Shown here in pieces: positions 10,701-20,300 of a stretch of 64,000 nucleotides of DNA. The notes beneath the pieces are model-generated. The model was not told the DNA's origin. It worked only from the letters and a program-made list of their open reading frames with translations, and did not search any database. The position numbers and the translations under genes are program-made. Location of the stretch: contig NPFB01000038.1 of the NCBI GenBank assembly GCA_014084085.1, positions 1,759 through 65,758 on the forward strand, read 5' to 3'. Numbering within the stretch: position 1 is the first letter of the stretch; every line of letters starts with the position of its first letter. Source of the stretch: Hondaea fermentalgiana. Its lineage: Eukaryota; Sar; Bigyra; Thraustochytrida; Thraustochytriidae.

Positions 10701-13371
10701 CAGCAGCATTGATTTTGTTGCTGACCTGCGTGACATCGCTCCGTCGGGAGAGCAAAATGAGACGTAGGAGGTATGCGAGGCATCGCAAGACGGCACCACT
10801 CTCTTGAACGTCGGTGCTCATGGCGCGACGGCGAAGGCCTTTCCCGCGCGTCGCTTCTACTTCGGCTTGCACTTCCAAGTTTGACTCTGCGCTCGCCAGG
10901 GGAGATAATTCGAGCCACAGGCGCAGATTTCCCAAGAGAGAAAAGTACACACGCGGTGCAAAGGATTGCAGCATGAAGTGTTCCTCGGCGTACTGCTCGA
11001 AGCGCCGGCGGAACTGCTTTCGGCCCAAAGCAAGCGCAGCTCGCGACAAAAAGGAAACGAGCGCAGAAAATGCTTGTTGCACGAGAAGATCGTCTTCCAC
11101 TGCGTCCATGGTACGAAAAAGTGCGTCAAGAAACTCGCGCATGTGCTGAAGAGCATCATGAACCTCCAATTCGTCCATCGCAAATTCCAGCAGAGGCTCT
11201 ACGGTTGCGCGAAATGTTCTTCCGGGCTTAATGGTCCGGCATGCAAGCAGCAGAGACGCTAAAGTGCGATTTGTGGGCACCTCGGTAGAACACGCTTGAA
11301 TTGAAATGTGAACGCTTTCCTTTGGCCGCAGATTTGGCTCGGCCGTGGCAATGACGCCATCACGAAGGATTGGCTGGAACTTGAGGTACTTGAGATCCTC
11401 CACTTGAGCCTTGACGGATTCCACGCCCGGAAGTGGCGCATAGCACTTGAGCTTGATTGCTCCTTCTTGAGCAATGGCGCTGGATGTAGGATGGAAGAGA
11501 GGAAGAAACGTGAACGCAAAAGGATGCGATTTGGCCACGGTGGTCGACACGTGAGAAAAGACAAAGAGCACATGAAGTCCCGGAGGGCTGGCATTGGCGT
11601 TGCCGACGGGAAGGCGAAGGAGGAGTTGCTCTTCAAAGTGTGGCGTGTTGTCGTGGTAGTAGACAATGGACCGGTATGTGTCGCTAAGGGCTGCACGTTG
11701 CCTGCCAATGACGCCAGGCAAGACTTTTCCATCACCTGCGACCACGTAGACTTTTGCTTCTACGTTGCGCGCCGCGCGTTTCCGATCTTGCTGAAAAACC
11801 CCGTGTTTGAGTCTTATATAATAGTCATTTCGCACAACCAGCGGCGATATGAAGGGATCAATCTGCATGATGCGCACGTTTTGTGGATTGTGAAGATGAT
11901 GTTCTTTGTGGCTTTTGCACTGCGACGTCAGAATGATCGCCTTTGCATTCGCGCCCCCGGTGCTCGAGGAGACACGATTGCCCCCGCGCAGCTTGGTCAA
12001 GATCGCGCTTAATTTATCTTCGAGATGATCCTCACGGCCGCTCGATAGCCACATTTGGATGGGTGGACCGTTGCGCTCTGGATCGGACACGCTTGCGCAG
12101 GGCCACACAGCCACGCCAAAGGGTCGCTTGTATACGGTGTCAACATTTCTCTTTGTATCGGGTGAGGTAACATGATTGTCTCCTTGAGCTGGGGCAGTCG
12201 AAACTCCCTGTCCATTTGCCGATGACGAGAGCAAAGGTCCTTTGCGCGATATTTTGCACGCAATTGCAAGCTTCTTCGCTGAGACCAAAGCGGATGCGAT
12301 CCGTACAAAGGCGAATTCAACAGGCAAATTGTCCTCTTGCGTATCAAACCAGACTGCACTGTCTTCGGAGACTTGCTGTTGCGTCTCGCAGTCGTAGAGG
12401 GAAAAGTACAAAATGAGCGGATCCGATGTGACAAATTCGACCCTTCTCACTTGCACCTGGATATCAAAGAAGACGCCTTGCTCATTTGGCGCCGACGCAG
12501 CGCCGCGGGGTTCGTCTTCTTCTTTGTTTGCCACAAATTGTCGAAGATGCTGCTCGACGAGCTCTGCGCGGTCTTGACTGACGCCCTCCGCAAGCTCAAG
12601 ATTTGCGAGGCGCTGTAGTATTGCCGAGTCAAGCGGATCGATTTTGGAGCTGCTCAAAGGCTCGCCTTCAGCTTTGCGATGCTCCGCAGCAAGGATTACA
12701 AGCGGCATGCTTGCTGTGGTCAAGACGTCGCCTCGGGCATCCCGGAAGATGAGTGTATTTGCCTGAGTTTGAGCGATGGCGTTGAGTAATTTGATGATGG
12801 ACTGTCGTACAAGTGATGCCAAGACTGGTGATGTCGTCACATAAGACGCGCGCCCCCCCGGTGCAGAAGGCCAGAGCGCATGTTTCCAGTCCTCGAGCAC
12901 ATTGCATAGCATCCGAATTGACGCAGCGCGGGAAGATTCTGCTGCTTGGGAAACGTCATGCTCTAACAATTTGAGTGCTCTTTCGAGTTCGACAAAGAGA
13001 TCGTCATGGCGTGGAGAGCGTGCCAGCGGAGATGCTGCCGAGATTTGTCGCGCATCGAAAATGTCGACGAAGGCGGCAGGGAAGATGCCCATCTTTCCCG
13101 TGCGGACCTGAATTCCCTTGAACCATCCACTCGAGAACTCTTGCACATCGACAAGATCGCCTGCCTCGAGCGAGATTTGATATTTTCCTCGCGCTACAAA
13201 CCTAAACTTCGCTCGACCTGTGCCTGGCCGGCGTTGCCAGGAGGAATCGTTGCTACCTGAGGATGATGGAGGCGACGCGGGCGACTGTGCTGGTGCAGGT
13301 GTGGACACTTCTTCGTCGTTTGTGCCTACCATGTTCGGTGCGGGTCGTCCAGCAGGCTCATTGTGTGTCAT
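7780..13371 (-). CDS. DOCK-family guanine nucleotide exchange factor (SH3 - DHR1/C2 - DHR2)
   Basis: DOCK proteins load GTP onto Rac/Cdc42-type GTPases to drive actin remodelling. The 1863-residue product has an N-terminal SH3 domain (about 54-106, with the W-x-K-G-I and G-x-F-P-x-x-F-V motifs), a DHR1/C2 lipid-binding domain (about 500-620, with N-D-Y-Y-I-R-L and V-Y-Y-H-x-x-x-P strands), a long helical ARM-like middle, and a C-terminal DHR2/DOCKER catalytic domain (about 1430-1840). The DHR2 landmark helix with its nucleotide-sensor loop is recognisable as G-V-V-D-A-A-V-S-G-G near residue 1768, preceded by the R-R-L-P-V-x-R and I-x-x-K-N-x-E-L segments. An N-terminal SH3 recalls animal DOCK-A/B proteins, which pair with ELMO; no ELMO gene is visible here. 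The stop lies 31 bp from the convergent DRC1 stop. Confidence 0.92.
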   Translation of the reverse strand: MTHNEPAGRPAPNMVGTNDEEVSTPAPAQSPASPPSSSGSNDSSWQRRPGTGRAKFRFVARGKYQISLEAGDLVDVQEFSSGWFKGIQVRTGKMGIFPAAFVDIFDARQISAASPLARSPRHDDLFVELERALKLLEHDVSQAAESSRAASIRMLCNVLEDWKHALWPSAPGGRASYVTTSPVLASLVRQSIIKLLNAIAQTQANTLIFRDARGDVLTTASMPLVILAAEHRKAEGEPLSSSKIDPLDSAILQRLANLELAEGVSQDRAELVEQHLRQFVANKEEDEPRGAASAPNEQGVFFDIQVQVRRVEFVTSDPLILYFSLYDCETQQQVSEDSAVWFDTQEDNLPVEFAFVRIASALVSAKKLAIACKISRKGPLLSSSANGQGVSTAPAQGDNHVTSPDTKRNVDTVYKRPFGVAVWPCASVSDPERNGPPIQMWLSSGREDHLEDKLSAILTKLRGGNRVSSSTGGANAKAIILTSQCKSHKEHHLHNPQNVRIMQIDPFISPLVVRNDYYIRLKHGVFQQDRKRAARNVEAKVYVVAGDGKVLPGVIGRQRAALSDTYRSIVYYHDNTPHFEEQLLLRLPVGNANASPPGLHVLFVFSHVSTTVAKSHPFAFTFLPLFHPTSSAIAQEGAIKLKCYAPLPGVESVKAQVEDLKYLKFQPILRDGVIATAEPNLRPKESVHISIQACSTEVPTNRTLASLLLACRTIKPGRTFRATVEPLLEFAMDELEVHDALQHMREFLDALFRTMDAVEDDLLVQQAFSALVSFLSRAALALGRKQFRRRFEQYAEEHFMLQSFAPRVYFSLLGNLRLWLELSPLASAESNLEVQAEVEATRGKGLRRRAMSTDVQESGAVLRCLAYLLRLILLSRRSDVTQVSNKINAAVPAQAPPRSSTSGPTFQQHVLDIFYLLDELVTSKVQLETSSSGTENLATALKRAAMTGMAEVVDFSLLDGLRDDILEVDTISEIARGFLDSIADAPPELRPGKLVYLQSLCASPGLLSRWDLRRRLSASVIRSLQRHLRGDIEEQTASLECVERMFSTVQQRDNALTSVQRREDIWNAALLLPDIFHAARGFIAVRYPETARSQPRKYASFLLSHLSADLRDVGMRLLLCAFSIVLDLDSQQLKYFMSSALEETQRTADVFMQDALICCNAFLHEEAADADRCFPDSWFSVSAGVLRSVLSVLEWFSPRLVACFRGASARADLARPDKSLWLLFVHAGLCLGNHSILCGEETPNDAHKRHILQQENLVTAHVRLTRVLRGAWDGPLRGQRWLMAQHLTLKVLKLCISLHASEDLVSLARKMYLDMVCETLTKATEDMAGVMERVTTAFVDAASRSQDSLALERAAELFGTTLLQSAPAEMQEDRAVALFLDDMAQLCALLRALERLPRLAAFEIDRVESIVELLNYLRRQQRDEQFLGYLDELVSLHEELGNAEEAVNARLLRLQVRGQDRESVLWDVLRTCERGKLWERGITVLDELRDVFERAFQTSRISRVLLQQAGFFDSLARDQRHRYYPSYYRVRFVGPASFEDENRLGASSVWNRTFVYKGNDMEGLSEFCVRLGTSFEGVTVLQAQGRIDSSARQTESERWIEVQTVKPSTWFETALLAQGDSTRLADGADDMQRCLQAMRVSMQGAHITEAVDAEGVLPPARVLQQQAHAKIESVSHLSSFRKREEKSGNEFLDTWARKYIIELDAPGFPCLSRRLPVTRQVIYEIDPLRIAIQTIQNKNCELVEHIADNSRREGRDAPQAFTMLLCGVVDAAVSGGVTKNYGSLLSGSFTSSYPEIVDAYGSALATEPWVGFLRELVRMQVNLVEKAVDVHGRVCAEAVLPLHAHLKDKMADLKSEIGNLLSQ

Positions 13372-13953
13372 CCGGGCTCCTGGATTCCAGCTGAGCTTGG
13401 CTAGACTTGGCTGGATTTCGCAGCAACAGCAGCAGCACTAGCCGCAGCAACAAAGCCAAACAACCCCAAGACAGAATCTAGACCTGCGCGTGCGTCGATA
13501 GCCTTCGCGGTTTCCGTCCAAGCGTATGTATCTGCGGTCAGCTCGGCGCAGCACAGCTTTCCTGCTCTGCCCCAGCCTCCCAGCGCGTCCTCGACGTTAC
13601 CCTTTTCCCCTCCTCCTCCTCCTCCCCCGCTTTCTCCGCCCCCAGCAAATCCTCCCGGTCTCCTCCGCTCCATCCGCGCCCGCCTTTTCCGGCTTGCCCT
13701 TCTCCGCGTCCTGCTGCTCGTCCTCCTGCTCGCCCTCCTCCTCCTCCTCCCCCGTTCTTTTTATTTTAATTAGCGCCCCCGGGTCCGGTGCGCGCGGCCC
13801 CAGATACGGGACCCGGCGCGCCCTGGCGCACGCGCGGCGGCAGAATCGCAACGCGAGGGAGCGAGGCATCGCAGGCTGCCCGCGGCGCGCTCGAGCCGCC
13901 GCCCGCGAGCAGGCGCGGAGCCGCAGAGAGCCCGCCCCGCGCCCGCCCCGCGC

Positions 13954-14053
13954 NNNNNNNNNNNNNNNNNNNNNNNNNNNNNNNNNNNNNNNNNNNNNNN
14001 NNNNNNNNNNNNNNNNNNNNNNNNNNNNNNNNNNNNNNNNNNNNNNNNNNNNN
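13954..14053. other. Assembly gap of 100 N inside a C-rich minisatellite
   Basis: Exactly 100 N, a conventional scaffold placeholder. The flanks (about 13924-13953 and 14054-14093) are imperfect repeats of a CCCGC/CCCCG unit, so the true length of the missing sequence is unknown. Confidence 0.95.
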
Positions 14054-14357
14054 GCCCCGCGCCCGCCCCGCCGCCCGCCCCGCCGCCGGCGCGGAGGCGC
14101 AGCTGGATCGCTGGATCGCCGGAGCGGGTTTTACCAAGGGCGAGGACCGCCGCCGTCGGACGCCTCGATCTGGCCCAAGGCCGGCGCTCGACGCGCGCGT
14201 GCTCGCTCGCAAGCTGGCCGCGGGCAGAGGGAGGTTGCCGCTGCGCGGCGCAAGGGGGCGAGCGCGCGAAGCCGCGTCTCCGCGCGCTGTCGCGAGCCGA
14301 CTCGAGCCGGCCGAGGCGACTGACCGATCGGGCGACCGACCTCACATACGTCATACG

Positions 14358-14385
14358 TACATACATACATACATAACATACATAC
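14358..14385. repeat. CATA tetranucleotide microsatellite
   Basis: A short run of TACA/CATA tetranucleotide units with one interruption, about 110 bp upstream of the kelch-RING ATG, probably in its promoter or leader. Confidence 0.8.
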
Positions 14386-14496
14386 GCGCAGAGGTGTGCG
14401 CGAACCCTAGGCCTGGGCCCGTGGACGTCCGGCTGGGCCATCTGGTCACGAACGAGGACGGCGACGAGGACGGCGGCGGCCTGGCGATCAGGCACG

Positions 14497-16815
14497 ATGC
14501 CTGCGCAGCGATGCCATCCTTGCCGCGGGCACCTGAGCCGCTGCTTCTGGCTCATGGTCATGGTCGTCACCGTGCTGGCGCTCTTCCTGCTGTACACTGA
14601 GTTCTCGCTGCTAAGCGCAGAGTTCTGGCAGCAACTCGCCACAAGAGGAAGCCCTCCGGGATATCTCTTCCAGCCCGCCACGGCGTACTGCGGCACTCAG
14701 GACATTATGCTGCTTTTTGGCGGACGGCTGATTTCCGGCCTCGCGACAGACAGCCTCTACATTTATGAGTTTTCCTCGGGAACCTTTCATGATGTCACGA
14801 GTGACGCGGGTGGGGTCATGCAGGCGCGATGGGGGTCCGTGGCGGTGAGCATTGATCCTCACGTTGACCGCGAAGGCACATGTCGCTTTCTTGTGCATGG
14901 TGGAGTCACAGATACTCAGGTCAGGTATGATCGCGCGAGTGATGCTCGCGTATGGGCGATTGAGGTCGAGAACGACCTTTCCGTGGTCGTCTCGGAAATC
15001 GACACCAGCGATGGAGATGAAGTTTTTGGAAGGTACAAGTCAAGTGCAACGGGCTTCAATGATCGAATGATTCTTTATGGTGGCGCGTCTGGAATGAACG
15101 ATGAAGCGATCGCCTCAAAAGGCTTGTGGTGTCTAACGCTGGATGAATACAATACCACCGCCGAAGACCAAATTAAGGGGTCATGGACAACCTTGAGTTC
15201 TCAAGGCCTCTCTGAACGTTTCTCTCAAGGTAGCGTTCTCATGGGAGATGAGCTTTGGGCCCTCCACGGTGGGTACTCGCAACCGGGGGCCGCCTACATG
15301 CAGGGCACGTTGATGTATTTAAATCTTTCGGCCCTCGTGCTAGAAGCCGATGGAAACGCTACTGCCAGCGAGCAGCCCCACCGGGTCGTGGAGATCACGC
15401 AGAGCTCCGAGCTCACACGAGCGAATCACATTGTCGGAACGGCCGCCTCGAGTCGGGTTCTCATGTACGGCGGCGTGCGATCAATTTCGAGTGATAGCTC
15501 GGCGGTCACAAACGTTGACTATGTCGCGGTCACTAATATTGTCGAGGATTCTTCTGTCGAAGATTCTGACGATGACAGCGGCATTGAAACGGACTTTGTC
15601 GTGCGGTGCAACAACGGTCGTTTTTCGTACACGTGGTGCGGCTTTATCGCTCAAAATCCGGGCGTGGCAGCGAGCGCGATTGGCGTGCAGCGCGGCATCA
15701 GCAAAATGGTGGTTGTTATGGCGGGTGTGTCGGGCGTGAGTGTTTTCCAGATGGATAGTGCCTTGGTCATGTCGCGGGGCGGCTTTGTTAACGCGGTTGA
15801 ATATGAGAATTCAAACAGTCTCTTTGCGGGCTTCGCGACCCTGAAATACGCCCTGATTGCGGCTGCTATCTTTGTCCTCGTGTCGCTCTTTGTGCTCTTT
15901 CGCTATCGTGGAAACCAGTTGCAAGTCATGATCCACGAGGAGCGCAAGACCACTGGTGTCTCGCAAGAAGTGGTCGATGGGCTTCCACTTGTACGCTACA
16001 AATCCGATGGCAAACACGTTTATGTCAAGCGTGCAGTTGATGCTTCTGGCGTCGAGGTCACGGAAGACTTGCCTGCAGAGGAACAAGTCTATTTGCATCC
16101 GCGGGCTCAGCGCGATGAGACGCACTCGGCGAGCATCAGCTCGGACAACGAGGCCCTCATGGACGCGCAGGATACCTCGAGCAGCCACGAATCGAGCGCA
16201 ACCAAGACGAGTGTGGCAAATGAGGCTGACATTCAAAAGGCAAGCGAGGTGAGCGTCAGCGTCGCGCAGGCCTTGCCTGTTACGGGCGACACTGCCCCTC
16301 CCGCTTTTGATCCTGCGACCTTTTACGCGCCGGACGATGAGGGTGACCTATGTGCCATTTGTATTTTGCCGTTCGAGGATGACGAAATTTTGCGCGAGCT
16401 TCCGTGCAAGCACTTTTATCACGAGGAATGTATTGACCCATGGCTGTTGCGCAAGGGCAACTGCCCCTTATGTAAATGTCACGTTGTTACGGGCCATCCC
16501 GTGGAGTCTGACGAGGGAGGTGACAGCACCGAAGGAAGCTCAGCCGATGGGGACACGGCGAGTCCTGCCAACGTTGAGGTCCAGGTGCCCGCGGCTGCTG
16601 CAACGCCACGTGAAAGCTTGCACATCGGCCAACAAGCAACGAGTGCGGAGGAGCGCGAGCGCCAGGCAAGTCGAGCGTTCCTCGGGACTCCCATTTTGCA
16701 CACGATAGAATTCTTTCGTGCTCGTCGCGCAGCTCGTGCAGCCCGCGCAGCCCGCGCCACGAGTTTGGCGGCGACCGTTCCGCAGACACAGCAAAATAGC
16801 GATGCGTCGCTATAA
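14497..16815 (+). CDS. Kelch-repeat transmembrane RING-H2 E3 ubiquitin ligase
   Basis: Probably a membrane E3 ligase that senses on the lumenal or outer side and ubiquitinates on the cytosolic side. Residues about 17-36 form a hydrophobic signal or anchor segment. Residues about 60-430 form a kelch-like beta-propeller with Gly-Gly turns near residues 72, 131, 192, 255 and 323. Residues about 451-469 are a second transmembrane helix. The cytosolic tail carries a complete C3H2C3 RING-H2 finger with Cys619, Cys622, Cys637, His639, His642, Cys645, Cys656 and Cys659, and the conserved Trp649 expected at the E2 interface. The layout is that of PA-TM-RING ligases with a kelch propeller in place of the PA domain. 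The extreme C-terminus is Arg/Ala-rich. Substrate and compartment are unknown. Confidence 0.9.
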   Translation: MPAQRCHPCRGHLSRCFWLMVMVVTVLALFLLYTEFSLLSAEFWQQLATRGSPPGYLFQPATAYCGTQDIMLLFGGRLISGLATDSLYIYEFSSGTFHDVTSDAGGVMQARWGSVAVSIDPHVDREGTCRFLVHGGVTDTQVRYDRASDARVWAIEVENDLSVVVSEIDTSDGDEVFGRYKSSATGFNDRMILYGGASGMNDEAIASKGLWCLTLDEYNTTAEDQIKGSWTTLSSQGLSERFSQGSVLMGDELWALHGGYSQPGAAYMQGTLMYLNLSALVLEADGNATASEQPHRVVEITQSSELTRANHIVGTAASSRVLMYGGVRSISSDSSAVTNVDYVAVTNIVEDSSVEDSDDDSGIETDFVVRCNNGRFSYTWCGFIAQNPGVAASAIGVQRGISKMVVVMAGVSGVSVFQMDSALVMSRGGFVNAVEYENSNSLFAGFATLKYALIAAAIFVLVSLFVLFRYRGNQLQVMIHEERKTTGVSQEVVDGLPLVRYKSDGKHVYVKRAVDASGVEVTEDLPAEEQVYLHPRAQRDETHSASISSDNEALMDAQDTSSSHESSATKTSVANEADIQKASEVSVSVAQALPVTGDTAPPAFDPATFYAPDDEGDLCAICILPFEDDEILRELPCKHFYHEECIDPWLLRKGNCPLCKCHVVTGHPVESDEGGDSTEGSSADGDTASPANVEVQVPAAAATPRESLHIGQQATSAEERERQASRAFLGTPILHTIEFFRARRAARAARAARATSLAATVPQTQQNSDASL

Positions 16816-17320
16816 TTCACGTTTGCATTTTTTTCTTTTTGGTAGAGGGGGTGAGGCCGCAAAAGCGTCAATGTGCCGGCGCTCACCTTTGTTCCCACTT
16901 TTGGAACGGACGATACGGTGATTGTGATGGCGATGATGATGACGATGTTGATTGTGATGGATAACAACTTATTGATTACGTATACTGTTAGATTTTAGAT
17001 CTTGGCATGAGGCCAAATGGACGGCTCCGTGATGATCAGAGGCAAAAGACAACTCTTGGTTTGGTGAGATCTATGTCGCAGAGATTAAAGAAAATAGAGA
17101 ACTCTTTGTGACCAACCGGCTGCGAGACGAGCAGAGAAAAGAGAGATATCTTTAAGGGCAGCACACTCTTTGCGACCGAGAGAAGACTAAAATTCCTTGC
17201 GTTTCAGTCTTCTGCCGCGTGAAGCTACGTCTAGTCTCATGGATAAATAGTGATAACTTATCTAACTGGATTGTGATCTGGGACTCGCGGCTCGTCACTA
17301 GCGACAAAGAGACCGCAAGA
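16816..17320. other. Convergent 3' intergenic region with a decayed copy of the glutaminase 3' end
   Basis: No gene is supported. A GATGATG-rich patch lies near 16925-16960. The segment 17161-17220 resembles 17331-17390, which lies inside the end of the glutaminase ORF, at a 170-bp offset. Confidence 0.6.
17161..17220 (-). repeat. Degenerate direct duplicate of the glutaminase C-terminal coding end
   Basis: Compared with 17331-17390, both copies share GCAC near the left end, several internal matches, and a TTTCA(G/A)TCTT(C/T)TGCCGCGT block at the right end. Read on the minus strand, both give a T-R-Q-K-x-E-x-Q peptide. Estimated identity by eye is about 70%. Confidence 0.55.
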
Positions 17321-20300
17321 TCATGGAAATGCACTTTTCGCAGCCGCAGAGGGACTGGGATACTTTTGCTTTTCAATCTTTTGCCGCGTATCAACCTGAT
17401 GGCAGGCGGTGACGGTGACGGGCGTCGGCGGCCGGCGTGGAACCGGAGTTCGCTCGTTGGGGCCGCGCGTGGCATCGACCATATTGAGAAATGCAATGAT
17501 CTCCGTGAGGTCAAGCAAGACCGCATCATCAAGAGGGGTGTGGCCCCAACGGTCGACGGCGTTCATGTTCGCCCCGGCAGCGTGCAGCATTTTAAGAAAC
17601 TGAAGGTTGTTCTCCGACGCAGCCAAATGAGCCGCAGTACGGCCATCATAATCGGCCGTGTCGAGAGAGACGCCCTCGGAAGCGCAGAGCTTGAGAGCCT
17701 TGAGGTCGCCCCGCGTGGCAGCCTCCACCAGTCGCTGGCAGCGTCGTTGCAGGTAAAAGTCCTTGGAAAAGTCTCGTGTATCGAGCTTTTTGCTGACGCC
17801 CCGCAGCAGACTGTAGCGGTGAATAGTGTACTTTTCCTGAAGAAGCTTGCAGAACTGGATACCGCGCGCGGAATTGCCAAGTTTGTCGAGACGAGGAGAC
17901 CAGGTGCATATGCCCATGACGTTCGGGACGACAATGAGGAGCGCGCCCGCGACGCCAGACTTGGCTGGCACGCCAATGGAGAACTGAAATTCGCCTGCGT
18001 AATCATACATGCCCGAAGAAGCCATGATGCTGAGGCAGTTGCGCACGGTTTCAGCACGAAAGACGCGCTTTTGCGAAATCGGGCAGACACCTCCGTTAGC
18101 AAGAGTCGCTGCGACAACGGAGAGCGACTCAGCCGTGGCCTCGAGGCTGCACATTTGAAAATAAAACTCTAGCACCTCTTCGAGCGCTTGCGTCGAGTTC
18201 ACGTGCGCAGGGAAGGCGCCCTTCTCCTTCATGAGATAACCCAGACAGCGATTGCGGTCCGCAGTGAACATTTCGCTGAGAAAAGTCTCATTCGAGTACC
18301 CCGGCTCCTCGCCACCCGCGAGCTTGGTCCACACCGAGGTCACGTAGTCGAAGCGGTCTTCGCTGCTCACCTCGGGAAGAATAAGCGAGGCCGTCATGAT
18401 GGCACCGGCGTTGATGAGCGGATTGTGTGGCAGACCGTACTTGTTGAGTGTAAGCTCGTTGAAGTTGCGGCCGCTCGGCTCATGAGCGACGTGGCGGTGG
18501 ATCACCCCCTCGCCGACGAGTTCGTGCGCAATGCAATAAGAAATGGGCTTGGAGCAAGACTGCACGCAAAAGGGATCGCGCGCATCACCATAGGAGAAGC
18601 GTTGCGCATCGATGGAGCAGACGGCAATACCAAATTTTTCCGGGTCCTGACGCGCGAGCTGCGGAATGTAGTCCGCGACCTTGCCCTCACGGTGACTCTT
18701 GGCCTCCTCGAAGATCTCGATCATGTCTTCGGAAAAGTGTTTGAAATTGCAAATGACCGCTCTACCCTGAAGCACCTTTTCAATATAAGGAAACTTGTCG
18801 CAAAAGTAGAGCAAGCGGCGTGCGGTGAGTTCGCGACCGCGGCCCTCATCGCAGCTGTTGCGTTTTTCAGCCATGCTCTTGCGACGTTCGTGGTGGCGAG
18901 ACGTGGGACCATTTTGGCCATCCACGTTTTCGTGGACAAAGTCAAACGAGGTCGGAGGTACTTCAGTGCGCGCATTGTTGTTGTGATGGTCCGAGGAACA
19001 CTTGGAAAACTCGCGAGCGAGATTGTTATACCGCTCCTCTGTTCCAATACCCTGATGATGCAGCGCATTGAGGAGATCGAGGTCAGTCGGAGGTCTGCAG
19101 TGCTCGACGCCAGCCTCGTCCGTGTAGATTTGAGTGAGGGCCTCAATCATACGCTCCATGCGTTCCTTGTCAAAGGCGCTGTTGGTTGGGCGTTTTGGCG
19201 TCCGCTGACCATCGAGTCCACGCAAGAGAAGGTCGGCAAGGGGTCCGCCTACGTGCGAGGCTTCGGATCCAGCGTCGCCATTCTCGCTTGCGACCTGTTC
19301 CGTGTCGGTGTCCAACTCAAAGTCGCGGTTTTCGGGACTCGCAAGATTCTGCGAAATGGCTTCCATGAGCATGTGGTAGGTGCGAAGGCCACTGGAAAGA
19401 TGCGAACGCGTGGGTTGCAAGGTCGGGCTGTTGCCAAGATCGGGCGAGGCGGCCTGTGGTGACTTGTCGCTATTTTCTCTGCTCCTCAACTTGCCTTCTT
19501 GCGTCTCTTGATGCGAGGCCTCGCCCATCTTCTTTTCATGCTTGCCGACAATGGACGATTCGCTGTTCTCGCTGTTCTCGCGTCGATTCTTCGACGATGT
19601 ATCGCGCGAAAGGCTGATTGTCTTGTTTGCAGCTTGAGGGCTTTCATCGCTTTGGGTCTGGCTTTGATCGTCAAGATCCTCGATGGTTTTCGCGCTCTCG
19701 ATATGACCCAAGTTGGGGCTGTCGGAGCCATCCTTGACATTGACCGGAACGCCTTCAGGAATGTCGTCGACGTTTGCGCATCCGTCGGGAGCCGGGTCCG
19801 CAGCAGGTGCGTGCGGGAAGTCAAGGTCGACATCGGCGGCCGGTCCTTCAGAGTCTGAATCGCATGCACTACCGAGAGAGTCGGCGGCGGAAAACTGCGT
19901 GCCGGCCCCGAGTTTTTCCAAAACATGGTAGTCGTGAGCAGCGGAAGCCTGCGCGTACGCAGGAGGGTTCTCGAGATAGTTGACGACGTCGACATAACCC
20001 TCGGCGCGTGCGTCGTCGAGTGGGGTGTTGCCGAAGCGATCGACGGCAGCAGCATTGGCTCCAAAGAGACAAAGAAGCTTGACGCACTCGAGATGACCCT
20101 CTGAGGCCGCGATGTGCAGACATGTACGCATGTCGTAGTCGGGAAGATTGACATCGACACCTCGAGCAAAGACGCGGCGGAGATGATCAGCGTTGCCATT
20201 GGCAACGCAGTAAAAGAGCTCGTCCGCGAGGAACTCGGCACCTCGGGCGAGACTCGCCGAGTTCGTCGCGTCAGCGTTGGCGCGGGACGTCTGACTCGAG

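Larger units (their letters stand above)
13372..14496. other. Divergent intergenic region, very GC-rich, interrupted by an assembly gap
   Basis: It separates the start of the DOCK gene (minus) from the kelch-RING gene (plus). It contains a CT-rich tract with repeated CCTCCT at about 13600-13760, a C-rich minisatellite around a 100-N gap, and a CATA microsatellite. ORFs spanning the N run are artefacts. I see no gene. Confidence 0.7.

Noticed and set aside
13526..14696. Several ORFs (both strands) running through the N gap
   Set aside because: They include runs of undefined residues and low-complexity Pro/Arg/Ala translations; an N run cannot support a frame.
18188..19462. 424-codon plus-strand ORF
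   Set aside because: Antisense to the glutaminase gene, with no recognisable motif.
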